Source: Hygrophila difformis
Lineage: Eukaryota > Streptophyta > Magnoliopsida > Lamiales > Acanthaceae
DNA: 64,000 nucleotides
Direction: 5' to 3'
NCBI GenBank assembly: GCA_030278955.1
Contig: JAOANR010000005.1
Location: forward strand, 1,717,431 to 1,781,430
Shown: positions 22,501-35,826 of the stretch, piece by piece
How positions within the stretch are numbered: the stretch's first letter is position 1
Layout: each line of letters opens with the position of its first letter
The notes under the pieces: generated by a model
Told to the model about the DNA's origin: nothing
Database searches by the model: none
What the model saw: the letters and a program-made list of their open reading frames with translations, nothing else
Program-made: the position numbers and the translations under genes

Positions 22501-23890
22501 TCAGATCAAGTTCAATGGCAACAAAGAGAATGCAGAGAAGTATAAGAAGTTGCAGAAGATGATAGTGCCAGATAAAGGGTTCAGACCCGATGCGTTGTCG
22601 CACCCCACTGTTGAGACTTTCTACAGAAATCAAGAGTGGGGTAACTTCATGCTGCATCACGACGAAGATGGCTTCGTGGAACTAACAAAGGAATTCTTCT
22701 GCAACATTGATAAAGATGCCAGAACAACATGGATTCGTGGACAAGTGATTAACATTGCACCTGACTGGCTGAATCAGTTCTTCGGGACTCCAGATATCCG
22801 AAGTGAATTTCCCCCTGATGAGATCATGACAAAGAGAGCCAAAACGAGTGAATATGCGAAGTATGCAACCTTGGCTAACAGCATGACAAGCGTGACCGCC
22901 CCTGGGCACACATTCAATGCAAAATGGCTGCGGATACAGTTCATGCCAACTTATGAGTTCTACATGTCCAAGATCCGGCCCAATTCGCATCCGCACACCA
23001 CATCTGGAAATGTGCTAATGGGATTTGCAAGAATGTGGAGCTGGGCAAAACTAAATATAGGGAGGCATGTATTCGAGGTGATGATAACCCGGATAAAGGA
23101 TAGACAGGTGCTGTGCTATCCGAATCTGATTAGGAGAATCTGCATAGCTCAGGGAGTTGATTTGAGCGCGTTTGAGGGTGACACAGTGGTGAAAGTGAAC
23201 CCACCTATCAGTGTGCCAAGACTTCCCTTGTGTGAGAGTATCAAATATTCCCTTCCCCAACTGTTCGTCAGAGGAGATTCAGACGCTCAATCCTCTTTCA
23301 TATCGGGTGGGCAAGCATCAAGAAAACGAAAGAGGCAGCCCAAGACAAAGAAGGGAACACAGAACACCTGTGCTGATGCAGGACCTTCGAATGTTCAAGA
23401 AGAGCCCCCTGCGGACCAAGAACGGACTGAGATTCCAATTCCACCTCCGACTCAACCTCAACCTCAGACGCCTCCTCAAAGCCAGAACGTATCTCAGTTC
23501 CCTGCTGATTCCCAAAGGATTGAGATGGTGAGCAGAATGAGTCAATCTATGCTCGAGGGAATGAAATCCATGACTGATGTAATTTTGGCAAGCCAAGAGG
23601 GACAGCAGAAAAGGGAAGAAGAGGAGCGTGAGGAGCGAAGGAGGGAGAGAGAGGAAGAACGCCAAGAGCGTAGGAGAGAAAAGGAAGAGAAACGGAAGGA
23701 GAAGTTGGAGAAGGAAAGGAGAGACGAGGAATTCAGAATGATGATGCTAGAAAAAGAAGAGAAGAATCGAAAAATGGTGGAATCACTGATCCTCAGTCAA
23801 AATCAGATCCTGCAAACCTTACTCAAGAAGATCCCTGATGAATCTGGCTCCTCCAAGAAATCAGACGAGAAGAAAGATGGCGATCCCTGA
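19564..23890 (+). CDS. Cargo gene, exon 2: 1,441-codon ORF with putative plant transposon protein domain (copy 1)
   Basis: With exon 1 it gives a predicted protein of 1,457 residues. Function unknown. The N-terminal 450 residues are mostly helical and charged and not recognised. About 460-610 is a proline/threonine/glutamine-rich linker with a PPPPPPKKK run. About 650-990 is highly charged. About 1,010-1,220 resembles the 'putative plant transposon protein' domain found in ORFs of plant retroelements (FVELTKEFFCNID, then WIRGQVINIAPDWLNQFFG). A basic SRKRKRQPKTKK near 1,265 could be a nuclear signal. About 1,360-1,430 is a long Glu/Arg coiled coil. No zinc knuckle, protease or polymerase motif is present. 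The position, 3' of the pol relic, is that of the env-like ORF3 of Athila. The frame is intact, suggesting recent selection or recent insertion. Confidence 0.75.
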
Positions 23891-25538
23891 CTCCATCATT
23901 TCTGAGCTTAATTGTAAATATCATATAAGAGAATTTCAATTCATCCATGCAAGATAGATTTGATTGCAAATGAAATCTCTTGTAATTGATATAATTACTG
24001 CTTTCAGATTGGGATTTTGCAGCCCCAACAGCAATCTTTGTTTTTATGTGGTTCTTTTATTTCTGAAAAGATGTCTGACAGTCCAAGATGAATAAGTGAC
24101 TGTCAGGCCAAAAATTTGCTGTTGACATGCTCCGTATGTCAACAGTGTCTCCTTACTGCTTTCAATTAAATAACCAGCAAAAGTATGCATAAAGTTGCTC
24201 TAAATTCACATTTTGAATTTAGGCTTGTGATTAAATTTTCAAACCTTTAAATTGGGATAATATAATTAAGAACATGCATGACATGAATTCCTGAGGTTTT
24301 GAGCTATAAAAATTTAATGATGCGATCAGCTTATTGGGTAATAAATCTGCATGTTAGAGATTTTGATTGAATAAATTGTTAGAATTAAGCTTCGATTAAA
24401 TTTGAGAATATTGTATGACATGAATCAAACCAACCTTGTGAGATTTGAGCCATGAGTCATTTTCACTCATTCATTTTCTTTGATGTGTGAATCATTTTGA
24501 TTAAAGGAAACTAGAACTTGCAATTGGGACCGATTCAAGACCACGCCATATTCCCGAAATCGAGTATATGATCGAGGCACCTAGAAAACCCAATTTTTTG
24601 GCCTTCGTTTGAAATCCAAACCCAAAAATATTTCCCTTTAGGATTAACCAACTTGAGCCTATAAGCCTAATTTTTCTTTGAAGCCCTCTATATTATTCCT
24701 AGCCTTCTAAAAAGACCAAGAAAATCAAACCCAAGTATGCAAGGATGAATTCTATCAAGGCATTACAATTTTTTATCATCAATAAAAACTATAAATCGGT
24801 ATTCTATAAACCGATTCAAAAAAAAAAAAAAAAAAAAAAGAGAGTTGAATGTCAGTCAACACAAATAAATTGCAGATGACAAGCAATTAGACAATAGTCT
24901 AATGTCATGCAATAGAAAGAAAACCAAAAAGAGAGAAACATTGATGATCATAAATTTTAAATAAAAAAAAAAAATGCCAAGTTATGATAGAATTAATTCT
25001 TGCCACTTCCTAACCCAACAATTCCCTTTTCCCACCTAATGTTACAACCGTATGCCCCGTTATAACCCTTAAATAAGACCACGTGATCTTGATTTGAAGA
25101 AATGAGCCGGTGGCGAGTTGGTCTGATTGCAAGCATATGGGAGAATTTAATTAAAACTGATTATGAGCGTTCACTGACTGAACCCCAATTGAGAGTGAGT
25201 GATCTTTCCGATTCTCTTATAGGTGAGGCTCTGTTTCTTTAAGAATATTCATGTCATACCTTAATTCTAATTTTTAATCTTTGCATCTTTCAAACATGAT
25301 GTTCATGAAGGATTGATAATAATGTTTAATTTGTAGGCCCGATATAGTGAGCAAGTATCATTTCATTAAACACTGCAATCAAGGGAACTCAATGCTTGTA
25401 ATTTTTGATTGTCTTATCCCAATCCAAAAAGTATGTGATTTATGAAGCCACGAAAATGAATTGAATATGTAGAGTCCGTGTTCTTACGAACATTGACTCT
25501 GACTGCTCGGGGACGATCAGTATTAAATGTGAGGATGT
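23891..25538 (+). other. 3' non-coding region and polypurine-tract/LTR junction (copy 1)
   Basis: No ORF. The 1.65 kb aligns with the minus-strand element from 44,460 down to 42,798 (blocks GACAGTCCAAGATGAATAAG, AGGAAACTAGAACTTGCAAT, GATCAGTATTAAATGTGAGG), so it belongs to the family rather than to the cargo. It includes a poly-A run near 24,818. The end, AAATGTGAGGATGT before LTR 2 (TGATAATGG), should hold the plus-strand priming site, although it is only weakly purine-rich. The second copy is 35,827-37,475. Confidence 0.7.
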
Positions 25539-28500
25539 TGATAATGGCCAAAAATGACCATTATTTTCAATCCATTTCCGTGTCTTAAACGGGCATTTGA
25601 TCGCATTCCGGTCTGACATTAAGTAAGAAAGCAGTCGAATTGGATAAATTTATGCATAATTGTAAAAATAATAAGCTGGTGTGAAAAAGACATAAATATG
25701 TAATTTTACTACATATTTATGTTAGAAAAATCCAAAAACATGAGAAAAAGAAAAGGAAACAAAAAGATGGGAAAAAGATAGAAAAGCCCACAAAAAGAAT
25801 ATTTTCGGCCCATCCGGCCCAATCCAGCAGGCCCAGGAAGACCTTTGTCGCGGAAGCCCCTTGGCGCGATGCAGTGCTCCGCGACAAAGGCATGTTCCGC
25901 GACCAAGACGCACAAATGAAGAGGAGACCTGCCAAGCCCCTTGGCGCGATGACCTTTGTCGCGATGCAGTGCTCCGCGACAAAGGTCCATTCCGCGACCA
26001 AGATACATTTTTAGAGACACAAGACCCAGTCGAGAAGCTTTGCCACATGCAGTGTGTTCCGCGACCAAACTTGGTGCTCCGAGACAAAGCTGTGATGTGT
26101 GTGATGTCTTGAGACACAATGGGCTCAAATCAAGGCCCATGAGCTTAGGGTTTCCCCTCTATAAATATGAGGTGTTTCCTTTGAGCTAGAGGTTGGAAGA
26201 ATTTTAGAGAAATACTCACTCTTGAAGACAAGTGAGAAGTTCAGTAGTTAGTTTAGTTTAGGGTAGTTTAGTTAGATTTTCTTTTGTATTATGTAATTTA
26301 TGCACTAGTTAGAAGTAGTTTACTGCTCTTGGGTTAGACAGCCAGTTTTAAACCTTGTTTTTGTTCTAAACTTTTGTTTGAGGGTTTGTGGTACCCAAAC
26401 CATGGGTATGAACAGCACCGTTTAATAATATGGGAAAACATTCTCTTTTATTTTATTTTGTCTTTTCCGTGATGTGTGAAACAGCTAATAAGGAATATAT
26501 CAGATTAATGTTGGCGGGTATTCCCACACGGATAACTAGCTCGTGATCTGTATATTAATTACTAGTTGTTATTTTGCATGGTCCAGATAGTGGTCGGTGG
26601 AAGCCTTGGCGGTTCATCCCTCCGGGATTATAATAGCTGCTCAGCTGACTCCCATCCGGATACAGTTTTCTTTTCTTACTTTAATTTCAAACCTGAATCT
26701 GGAGCTGTAGTAATGTTAGATGATATATGCCAATGTCATCTAATGATTATTGCAGTAATAGAACATGTGGGTTTTTATCCAAATTCACAGACAGTGGAGT
26801 CTGAGATGACGGCGGCAACTGTCATTTGAGACATTCCACTGTCTAAAAATCATCCCACCTGAAATGATCAGGACCTGGATAGCAGATGTTTGCAGTCCGG
26901 ATCATCCTGATTATTTTTGTCATCTTTTTAGCCAAATAAATTCTTCTCATCTCTGGCTATTTCATCTCTGTGTTTCACATTCTGTCTAAACCCACCTTAT
27001 ATTTTGGGTTATTTTATTTTACACTTCTCTATAAATTTATGCATGATATTACTATGTAGATAGTGTGGTCATATTATTTTGGGATCCTTCCCTTGGACAT
27101 AGAAGTCTTGATCTAAGTCGGACGTTTCATATTAAATTTCCAACAAAAATTCCTTTATAAAATCCGGATCTGAGTAGGGGATAAATTCAACAGTTATGAC
27201 TAATTCATATCCGAATGGGGGTTGATTTTGGGAAATTAGAAGCAGAGTCAACGATTAGGTCTCACCTAGACTGAAAGGATCTGTGTTTTAATTGAGAGTC
27301 TAGTACCTGATAGGGAATGATTTTCAGATTTGTTATTTTCCAAAATTGCTGTTTGTTGGAAATCTTGTATTAAATATTACACTGAGTCAGATTCCACTTG
27401 GATTCCGATAAGGTGTGACAGATAATACTAGAGGAACAGCATTCAGGCCTTGGTTATTTTCTAAAGGTAGGGTTGAGTATTCTTTCAACTGCTATTTTTC
27501 TTCTGCCAAAGCCTATTTTTAAGTCCTGAGTGAGTGCATCCGGAACGAACTAATTTCATTAGTTCGTTTCATTAGTTTGTATCTCATAACCACCCGACGA
27601 GAAGTGAACACTGCGAGCGGTTCACCGAGAATAGGGAATTCTTGATCCACACCGAGTCATGCTGACTGGGGGCTTTCTTTTACTACCAGGGTCAAACTTT
27701 CAGAAACCTCCGAGTGATAGGATTTTAAATGCTTTCTTTACTGCTTTCTTTTAACTGCTTCCTTAGAGGTCACTCGGTTGTATTGAGAGTTGTGTAACTG
27801 CTACTAGGACTGAGAGTTAAGGGATAGTTCAGGGATTAATTAGAATCTTTGGGCGTGACATGGGGGAATGATAGTAGTACTTGACACTTCAATAAATGAT
27901 TTGTCAGGTGTTGCTTGTCCACCACAGATAAATGACACGCTCTGACGGGAGCAGTTGTGAGTCTGTGGTATCTTAGATTTTGCTGTCTTAAGAGCATGTA
28001 AACTCTTGCTGCAAGTACCTGTCTGTTAAAGGGAACACGATATAGAGAGCATGAGAATTAGCTAACTGAAGGATTATCCCAAACTAAGATCTGCGTATTA
28101 AAATGGAAGTTTAATTGTGTTTCATCTGAATCTTGTCCAATCTTTATTCTTTTCTTCCTGTTCCTTCTGTCACACTTTAAATCTGCTTTCTTAGATTAAT
28201 GATAGATGGGTTAGTATAATTTTAACCGCCTTCTTAGAACAATTTTATTGCTTTCTTAGATTAAATTTAATTCGCTTTCTAGAATAACTTTATCTGCTTT
28301 ATTTTGATTGCTTTCATAGCTTAGTTTAAATTATGTCAAGTAGTTGTTAGTCATTTCACAAACTTGATTCGAGTGACCGAGTGGAAAATCTTAGTAAATG
28401 ACGTGGGACCTGCTTCTATCGCACATCCTCCAGTGAACGATCCGGTCTTACTATAAATTACTGCAATTTTTGACACCGTGCGCTTTCGGGGGCACAGTTT

Positions 28501-28955
28501 CTTAACTACGAGCAATAAAAACATGACTACGTATAAATATATCCCTAATCACAACACCGCCATCATAAATTGGTTTCATTAAATAAAACTTAAACCAGGA
28601 TCATGATTTTTCGGAAAATACTCGTGTAGTGGGAGTCTGTCAAAAGTTTCATGGCAGGAAATCTCATGGCAAGAATTGATGAGAAGTATCATGGCATATT
28701 TGCCGGGGACCCTCAGTGTGACAGGCTGAAGGTCAACCCATCCCGGCTATGCCATGAGATTCGTCAACATTTCATGACAGAGAGGACCACAGCGCCATTT
28801 GAAACCGAAGCACCACGCTTGAGTAATAAAAAGACTAATAATCTTGATGTATCCCTAAACCCTTTCCCGTGAATCATAACGCTTTTCATTTAATAAATCT
28901 AACCTGGTATAATTCTAGCAAAAGCTCGTGTTAACGAAACTTGTCAAAAGTTTCA
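25539..28955 (+). repeat. LTR 2 (shared middle LTR)
   Basis: 3,417 bp, TGATAATGG..AAGTTTCA, serving as 3' LTR of the first unit and 5' LTR of the second. By eye it is a mosaic. In its upstream part it agrees with LTR 3 against LTR 1 (presence of the 107-bp block, CTCTGGC near 26,953, GCGAGCGG near 27,616). Downstream it agrees with LTR 1 against LTR 3 (TTTCTTAG near 28,191, GAGTGACC near 28,373, TGCTTCTA, ACGAGCAA, CATAACGC). The switch lies between about 27,616 and 28,191. TATA box at 26,160-26,168. Confidence 0.9.
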
Positions 28956-28973
28956 TGGCGCCGTTGCCGGGGA
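28956..28973 (+). other. Primer-binding site, tRNA-Asp (copy 2)
   Basis: Identical to the site at 17,019: TGGCGCCGTTGCCGGGGA directly after the terminal CA of LTR 2. Confidence 0.9.
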
Positions 28974-29487
28974 GGATGCAGCGTCATTTATTAAGAGGAT
29001 TACACTCCTGATTACTCCTAGATTAGCTTAGATCAGTCTAGTTTAATGTAATATATTTAATCCAGAACAGAAAAAGTACCATCAAGATTAATTGAACATT
29101 TAGAGTACCAAGACTCTAAATGTGAGGATGTTGAACTGAGGAGAAAACCTAACCTAATGGGTATTTATCTGTCTTGCAGGAAATTCGGAACCAACCAAAA
29201 AGAAGGAGCAGAAAAAGCAAGGAAAACCAGGTTCTTGGTTGGGAAAATTCCACAAATCTGAGAAATTATTTTCGGAATTTAAAGAAATTTAAGATCCGGA
29301 ATAAATCTTGCAGATAAATGGAACTGACCCGACCTAATTTTATGCAAGTAGATTATTTTAAATAATGGCCCAATGATTTGAATTTACTTGGACTGAAGTC
29401 ATTCAGGACCAACTCAAATAAAAAGGACGCAGGTCCAATATCACACTCGGGCCCAATCCGATGAAAATTTGAAAATTCAAAAAGTTT

Positions 29488-29892
29488 GTCGCGGAATGAC
29501 CATTTTGTCGCGGAACAACGTTCCGCGACCAAGTGGAACTCCGCGAAAAAGTTCTCCATATCATCAACCCTTGTTTGTCCTTGTCGCGGAGTGATCATTT
29601 TGTCGCGATGCCCAGCATCGCGCCCATGTGCAAATTCCGCGACAAAATTATACTCATCCCTGAACTCTGCTTGTCGTTGTCGCGGAACATTTTGTCGCGG
29701 AGCATGACTCCGCGACAGAGTCCCTATTCCGCGACACGGGCACACCACTCCATTCTTCCTTGCCATTTTGTCGCGGTACACTTTGTCGCGGTGCATGACT
29801 CCGCGACAAAGTCCCATATTCCGCGACACCTCTAATGTCGCCGAGCCTGGTCGCGTAACCCTGTTCCGCGACCATGGGCTAGGGTTCCGCGA
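29488..29892 (+). repeat. GTCGCGGA/TCCGCGAC repeat cluster (copy 2)
   Basis: The counterpart of 17,551-17,955, nearly identical. One unit near 29,540 reads CGCGAAAAAG instead of CGCGACAAAG. The TATA box of the second cargo copy follows at 29,905-29,912. Confidence 0.8.
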
Positions 29893-29904
29893 CCGGCCCA
29901 TTAG

Positions 29905-29912
29905 TATTTAAA
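29905..29912 (+). promoter_or_regulatory. Internal promoter TATA box (copy 2)
   Basis: TATTTAAA in the same context as copy 1, 154 bases upstream of the exon 1 ATG at 30,066. Confidence 0.65.
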
Positions 29913-30065
29913 CCCCTTCCCCTCCCTCGTCTTCCCCACGCATTCGGACTTAGAAAATTTTCGAAAAAACACTCTAGCACACACGAAACCTCTCCCGAAG
30001 CACACCACCGTGTTCTTCGCAACTTTTCCGACCATTTCCAAGGGAAACTCTGCCCGATTTTTGCC

Positions 30066-30112
30066 ATGGAACCACAACCCTCGTCTTCATCCCCGGAGCA
30101 AACCGAACCATG
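30066..30112 (+). CDS. Cargo gene, coding exon 1 (copy 2)
   Basis: Identical leader to copy 1 (MEPQPSSSSPEQTEP plus two bases of a Trp codon), with the same donor ATG|GTAAGC. It is spliced in phase 2 to 31,500. The intron 30,113-31,499 is one base shorter than in copy 1, in the A run near 31,435-31,454. Confidence 0.65.
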
Positions 30113-31499
30113 GTAAGCCTTTCTCCATTCTACTCTCGCGCACCCATTGCCCCTGTTTTCGCGAACCTAGGGATTTTTGGTGTTTGAGTTCTCGATATTA
30201 TGTGAATGGGCCTCCTCATGGTTGTTTTCACTCAGTTGATTTTCAATTTTAGTGATTCTGTGTATTGGGCATGTATGGATTTCGATTCCCTGTTTTTATC
30301 GTTAATGGCCGAGTGTGGTGTTGGAGTTTGGTACTTTGGTTGGTTGATGCAAGGGCACAGATAGAAGTGTTAGGGGTTGTAGAAATTTTGATTCCATGAA
30401 CCTCGGTTGTCTAGAGGATACGGGCATGATGGCTAGGGTTTGGCAGTGGTAGATTCCGCCATGGTTGTGGGTTTTGAGTTTTTAAGGTTCTTTTGCTTTT
30501 GTTTGTTCTAGTCTATATGCTCATGTTTTGTCTGCTTGATCTTGATTCCTCCTGGATTGTTGAAAAATCTTGAAAAAGTGAGAGTTGATGAACATAGGGA
30601 TACTGTGAGAGTGTCATTATGTTATTAATTTTCTTGCTTATGAATGTCCTCCTCATTAAACATGAGCAGTGTGATTAATCTTATGTTCTTGTTTAAGTAG
30701 AGGCATGATCTTGTGTTTTTAACTTGCTATGTTCATGAGTATTGCATGCTGAGTTGATCATTTAATGGCGTTTCCTGTTTTGGTGTGTCTGTGTATGTGT
30801 GCAGCAAATTGAGGAAAGTGAGTGTTTGTATTGTTTTTGGCATGTCAGTGCACACCAATCCCCTTTCATCAGTGCACTTTTTCACTTAAAGACAAAATAG
30901 TTAGTAGGAATTTTGGTTGACAAAGTGTGTTTTTGGTTCCCAATGGAACTATGTAGTGTGAGTTAAGTAGCAGTATTTTTGCCACCTCAAACTGCTACTC
31001 TTTTTGCAAAATCCAAAATGGGACCACACATCCCACTTTTCATTAAATAAAATCAAGTTAACCTTTTCAAAAATTAAAAATAGTGTTTGCAATTTCTTGA
31101 ATGTTTTAACTGTCCAATGACAGTCCAAACAATCCGGAAATAGTGAATCCATCCCGCCATGCCTCCATTGCACATTCCATTTTCGAGCTATCCATTCCAT
31201 CATCATCATCTCATTCCATTTTCAACAAGTGCCTCGAGCTTGTTTAATAAAATTGGAAAAGCAACCTTTTTGGGCTCAATAGCCTACTAAAAAATTCTCT
31301 AAGTCCAATGACTTAGACTTTTTTAAATTAATTAATGGCATATGCCTTATAATAATGTTTTGAGTATTAATCAAATAAATCACATTTCGAGCAAAGCTCA
31401 AAATGTGAGGATGTTGATTTTTGGCTCGAAACTCAAAAAAAAAAAAAAAAAAAATTACATAACAACTTGATTGGAATTAATACTTTCTATATTTTTCAG

Positions 31500-34400
31500 G
31501 AATGAATTAGTAATTAAGTCAGCTATTGGATTGCCCGATTGTACTCTGCATCAGGCAGCAATAGAAGCATCTGCAAACAGGACTCAGATTAAGAAGCTCA
31601 GGGAAGCTTTGGTAAGCGTGCACAGTGTTCCACTGGACCAGCGTACTGAAGCTGAGCTAACATTGAGACCTGGTTGGGACGTAAAAATCCCCCCTGAAGA
31701 TAGATCAACCGCTCTGACAAACATAGAAAGGGATTTCTCCCATCACATGCTGAAGTTTTGGGAACTAATGACAGACCATGCTCCGCATGATTCCATAATG
31801 ACACCCGAAGTGCATTTGGAAAGAATCACGCTGAAGTTCCAAATACATACAGCTGTCTGGCAACGTCACCTAGAAGATGGAACAGTGGGAATCGATATCT
31901 CAAACTATGATATACTCATTCCTGACCAACCCATAGACCCACAAGTGCGATTGCAGTTCGTGGAAAGACCTTTACCGGTAAGCCTGATACTGTCAAAGGG
32001 AGCCATTTCAATGTATGAAGCTTTCCCTTGCATTTGGAACCCGAGGTTATTTGATAACATGGGAATAGAAGAGCAGAGATGGGTGGCCAGGCAGGCTAAG
32101 CTAAGGCATCGGGAGATGAGTTACAACCTGCGCCACAAACTGAGGAGAATTGAGGAGTTCAACACAGAAAGGAACTCCACCATGATAAACAAGTTTAGGG
32201 AAGCAATCAATGCAGCTCGAAAAGAATGGCACGACATGACACTTCTGTGGGGGCAGGGCAAGGGTTTCATAACACAAGAAAGATTGGATGAAGGATTGAC
32301 CTTGCCGGATGAGGATAATTTTGAGACAATTTTCATAAACAAGCGGTTTGGCCAGACAAGACCAGCGGAAAAGGGAACTCAAGTGGACCCTGGATTTCCC
32401 GAGCACATCAGAGAACTAAGGGAAAAAGCCCTTTATGAGGTGCAGCACCACAATTGGTCAGTACTGACCAAAAAGAAGGTGCAGCTCAGATTAATGACCG
32501 AGGCTGAAGCAAAGGAATATCTGACGTTTGACAAAGCACAGATGATGACCTATGTGACAGAAGAGTTAGAAAGAGACATGATCAACACCATGATGGAGCA
32601 ATATAGGACCTCATATCTTGAACTCCTCATGGAGATGGATAGAGAAGCCTTGAGGTATGGGAAGGAAGGAAACAAGACAAAGGTCATGCACTATGACCAC
32701 AAAGTCAGGCGCCTGTTTTGCACACGGATTAAGGAGGCTTGGGAATTTAAACTGGTTCGGGTAACAAGTCAGACATTCGTGCATGATTATCTGAGATTTG
32801 CACATAAACTGTTTGGAACTCAAGAAGCCCAGGAAGATCCAGAGGACCCAGATGCTGAGATTGATGCATACTTCTCCACCCCTCCTGAGGCCAACCCACA
32901 GCCTACCCAGCCAGCAGTACAAGCTTCGGCTTTGCCGCCTAGAGGGCAGACTGACGTGCAAGAAGTTGCTACGTCCGAGCCAGTGGCGCAGCAAGAAGCA
33001 GTCCGGACTCCAGTACAGATAGCTCAGACTGAAATGACAACATCTGCTGTAGCACCTTCCACCACTAAGGCACCCATACAGCCCGAGAAAACCTCCACTA
33101 CTGTTACATCTGAAGGTCAGCCAGCACCTCAACCGGGAACAAGGAGAAGGTTGGTGAAGTCTGCTGACAAAGATAAACCAGCAAGAGCTCCGGAAAAGAA
33201 AGTGGAGATCAAGGAACCTAAGCCAACTGTCAGGAAAGTGGTAGAGCCCACAGATCCCAAGGACAAAGGTAAAAAGCCGATGCCGCCACCACCCCCGAAA
33301 AAGAAGCACCAGGTGATATCCGATGCTGAGCTAGCCAGAAAAATGCACAATGATGAACTTGCATTAGCTGGTTTGCTGGATCAAGTAACAGGTGGTTCGG
33401 GAGTAGAGAAATTGACTGAAGAAGAACGCCTGGAAATGGAAAAGAAAACTGCAGAGGAAGAGCAGATCAGAAAGAATATCCAGCAGACCAGAGACGAAGA
33501 AACTGCCAGGAAGATGCAGGCTGAGCTGGAAAGCAGGAAATCTGGAGAGGCTGAGCGGGGTAATGAGGAGGACTTCGAGCTGAAGATCACTGGAGAAGTG
33601 CAGGGGCGTGGTTTGAAGATCAAAGAAGAGCAACCACCAGGATGGACTGGCCCCTCGATTCGTAGTGCCGAGACACTTCGGAAAGAATTGAGACAGAACA
33701 TCAACGAACAGATTGAAACAAGAATTGATGCTGGAGAAAAGCCAAATCAAATCAAATATCAGACAGAAGTGGGCCAATTGATTGATCCCCTCGTGGGCAC
33801 GGCCAGAATTGAAGAATTCATCACTCACGAAGGCCCGTCGCACCAACCTGAACAGTCAGAAGGACCACAAGACTCCATAGATCCGGTAGCACTGGACAAA
33901 ATCTTGGAAAAGCAGCCAGGCGACCATCTCATGGCCTCTGCGCTTAAGGAAAAGGTTCAAGGAATTTTGACTGAAGCTGCAGATGGAAATAATTCGGAAG
34001 AAGAAGCTCGGCAGGAGGAGCAAGAATTCATGGACCAAATGGCGCCTATTTTCCAACGTCCAGTTGAACGAACTGCAAGAATTAGGGAGGAGGAGGAGGT
34101 ATCAACTGATGTTGATGACCGTAATTTTCATGTAACTACATCTTCTTTGCCTGTAAATTGTGAACTCAATACGATGAAACATGTAATTAAACAGGTTGAG
34201 GAGGAAGTCGGAGATGAAACAGCTCATGGAGAGCGAGAGCCAAGTCAGAGGGGAGATGACGCTGAACCAAGGGATGACCAGCCACAGGAGGGAGACGATC
34301 AAACAGACTGGCACACGAGCGACGACGAGTCCGTCGGGTCCATTCGACCAGTCGAGTTTTGGTCTGAAAATACTGTAAGGCAAAGAATGGGCGTTTCAAA

Positions 34401-35826
34401 GGAATATGGGAAGAAAAAGCTGAGTGAAGAGCAGGTTCAGATCAAGTTCAATGGCAACAAAGAGAATGCAGAGAAGTATAAGAAGTTGCAGAAGATGATA
34501 GTGCCAGATAAAGGGTTCAGACCCGATGCGTTGTCGCACCCCACTGTTGAGACTTTCTACAGAAATCAAGAGTGGGGTAACTTCATGCTGCATCACGACG
34601 AAGATGGCTTCGTGGAACTAACAAAGGAATTCTTCTGCAACATTGATAAAGATGCCAGAACAACATGGATTCGTGGACAAGTGATTAACATTGCACCTGA
34701 CTGGCTGAATCAGTTCTTCGGGACTCCAGATATCCGAAGTGAATTTCCCCCTGATGAGATCATGACAAAGAGAGCCAAAACGAGTGAATATGCGAAGTAT
34801 GCAACCTTGGCTAACAGCATGACAAGCGTGACCGCCCCTGGGCACACATTCAATGCAAAATGGCTGCGGATACAGTTCATGCCAACTTATGAGTTCTACA
34901 TGTCCAAGATCCGGCCCAATTCGCATCCGCACACCACATCTGGAAATGTGCTAATGGGATTTGCAAGAATGTGGAGCGGGGCAAAACTAAATATAGGGAG
35001 GCATGTATTCGAGGTGATGATAACCCGGATAAAGGATAGACAGGTGCTGTGCTATCCGAATCTGATTAGGAGAATCTGCATAGCTCAGGGAGTTGATTTG
35101 AGCGCGTTTGAGGGTGACACAGTGGTGAAAGTGAACCCACCTATCAGTGTGCCAAGACTTCCCTTGTGTGAGAGTATCAAATATTCCCTTCCCCAACTGT
35201 TCGTCAGAGGAGATTCAGACGCTCAATCCTCTTTCATATCGGGTGGGCAAGCATCAAGAAAACGAAAGAGGCAGCCCAAGACAAAGAAGGGAACACAGAA
35301 CACCTGTGCTGATGCAGGACCTTCGAATGTTCAAGAAGAGCCCCCTGCGGACCAAGAACGGACTGAGATTCCAATTCCACCTCCGACTCAACCTCAACCT
35401 CAGACGCCTCCTCAAAGCCAGAACGTATCTCAGTTCCCTGCTGATTCCCAAACGATTGAGATGGTGAGCAAAATGAGTCAATCTATGCTCGAGGGAATGA
35501 AATCCATGACTGATGTAATTTTGGCAAGCCAAGAGGGACAGCAGAAAAGGGCAGAAGAGGAGCGTGAGGAGCGAAGGAGGGAGAGAGAGGAAGAACGCCA
35601 AGAGCGTAGGAGAGAAAAGGAAGAGAAACGGAAGGAGAAGTTGGAGAAGGAAAGGAGAGACGAGGAATTCAGAATGATGATGCTAGAAAAAGAAGAGAAG
35701 AATCGAAAAATGGTGGAATCACTGATCCTCAGTCAAAATCAGATCCTGCAAACCTTACTCAAGAAGATCCCTGATGAAGCTGGCTCCTCCAAGAAATCAG
35801 ACGAGAAGAAAGATGGCGATCCCTGA
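31500..35826 (+). CDS. Cargo gene, exon 2 (copy 2)
   Basis: The same 1,441-codon exon as at 19,564, also intact. By eye the products differ at seven residues: E to K in the PTVRK segment, Y to F before WSEN, W to G in MWSWAK, R to T and R to K around EMVSRM, E to A in KREEEER, and S to A in PDESGSS. The W to G change falls in the transposon-protein-like domain and could matter. Five of the seven changes lie in the last third. Domain layout, position and unknown function are as described for copy 1. Confidence 0.75.
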
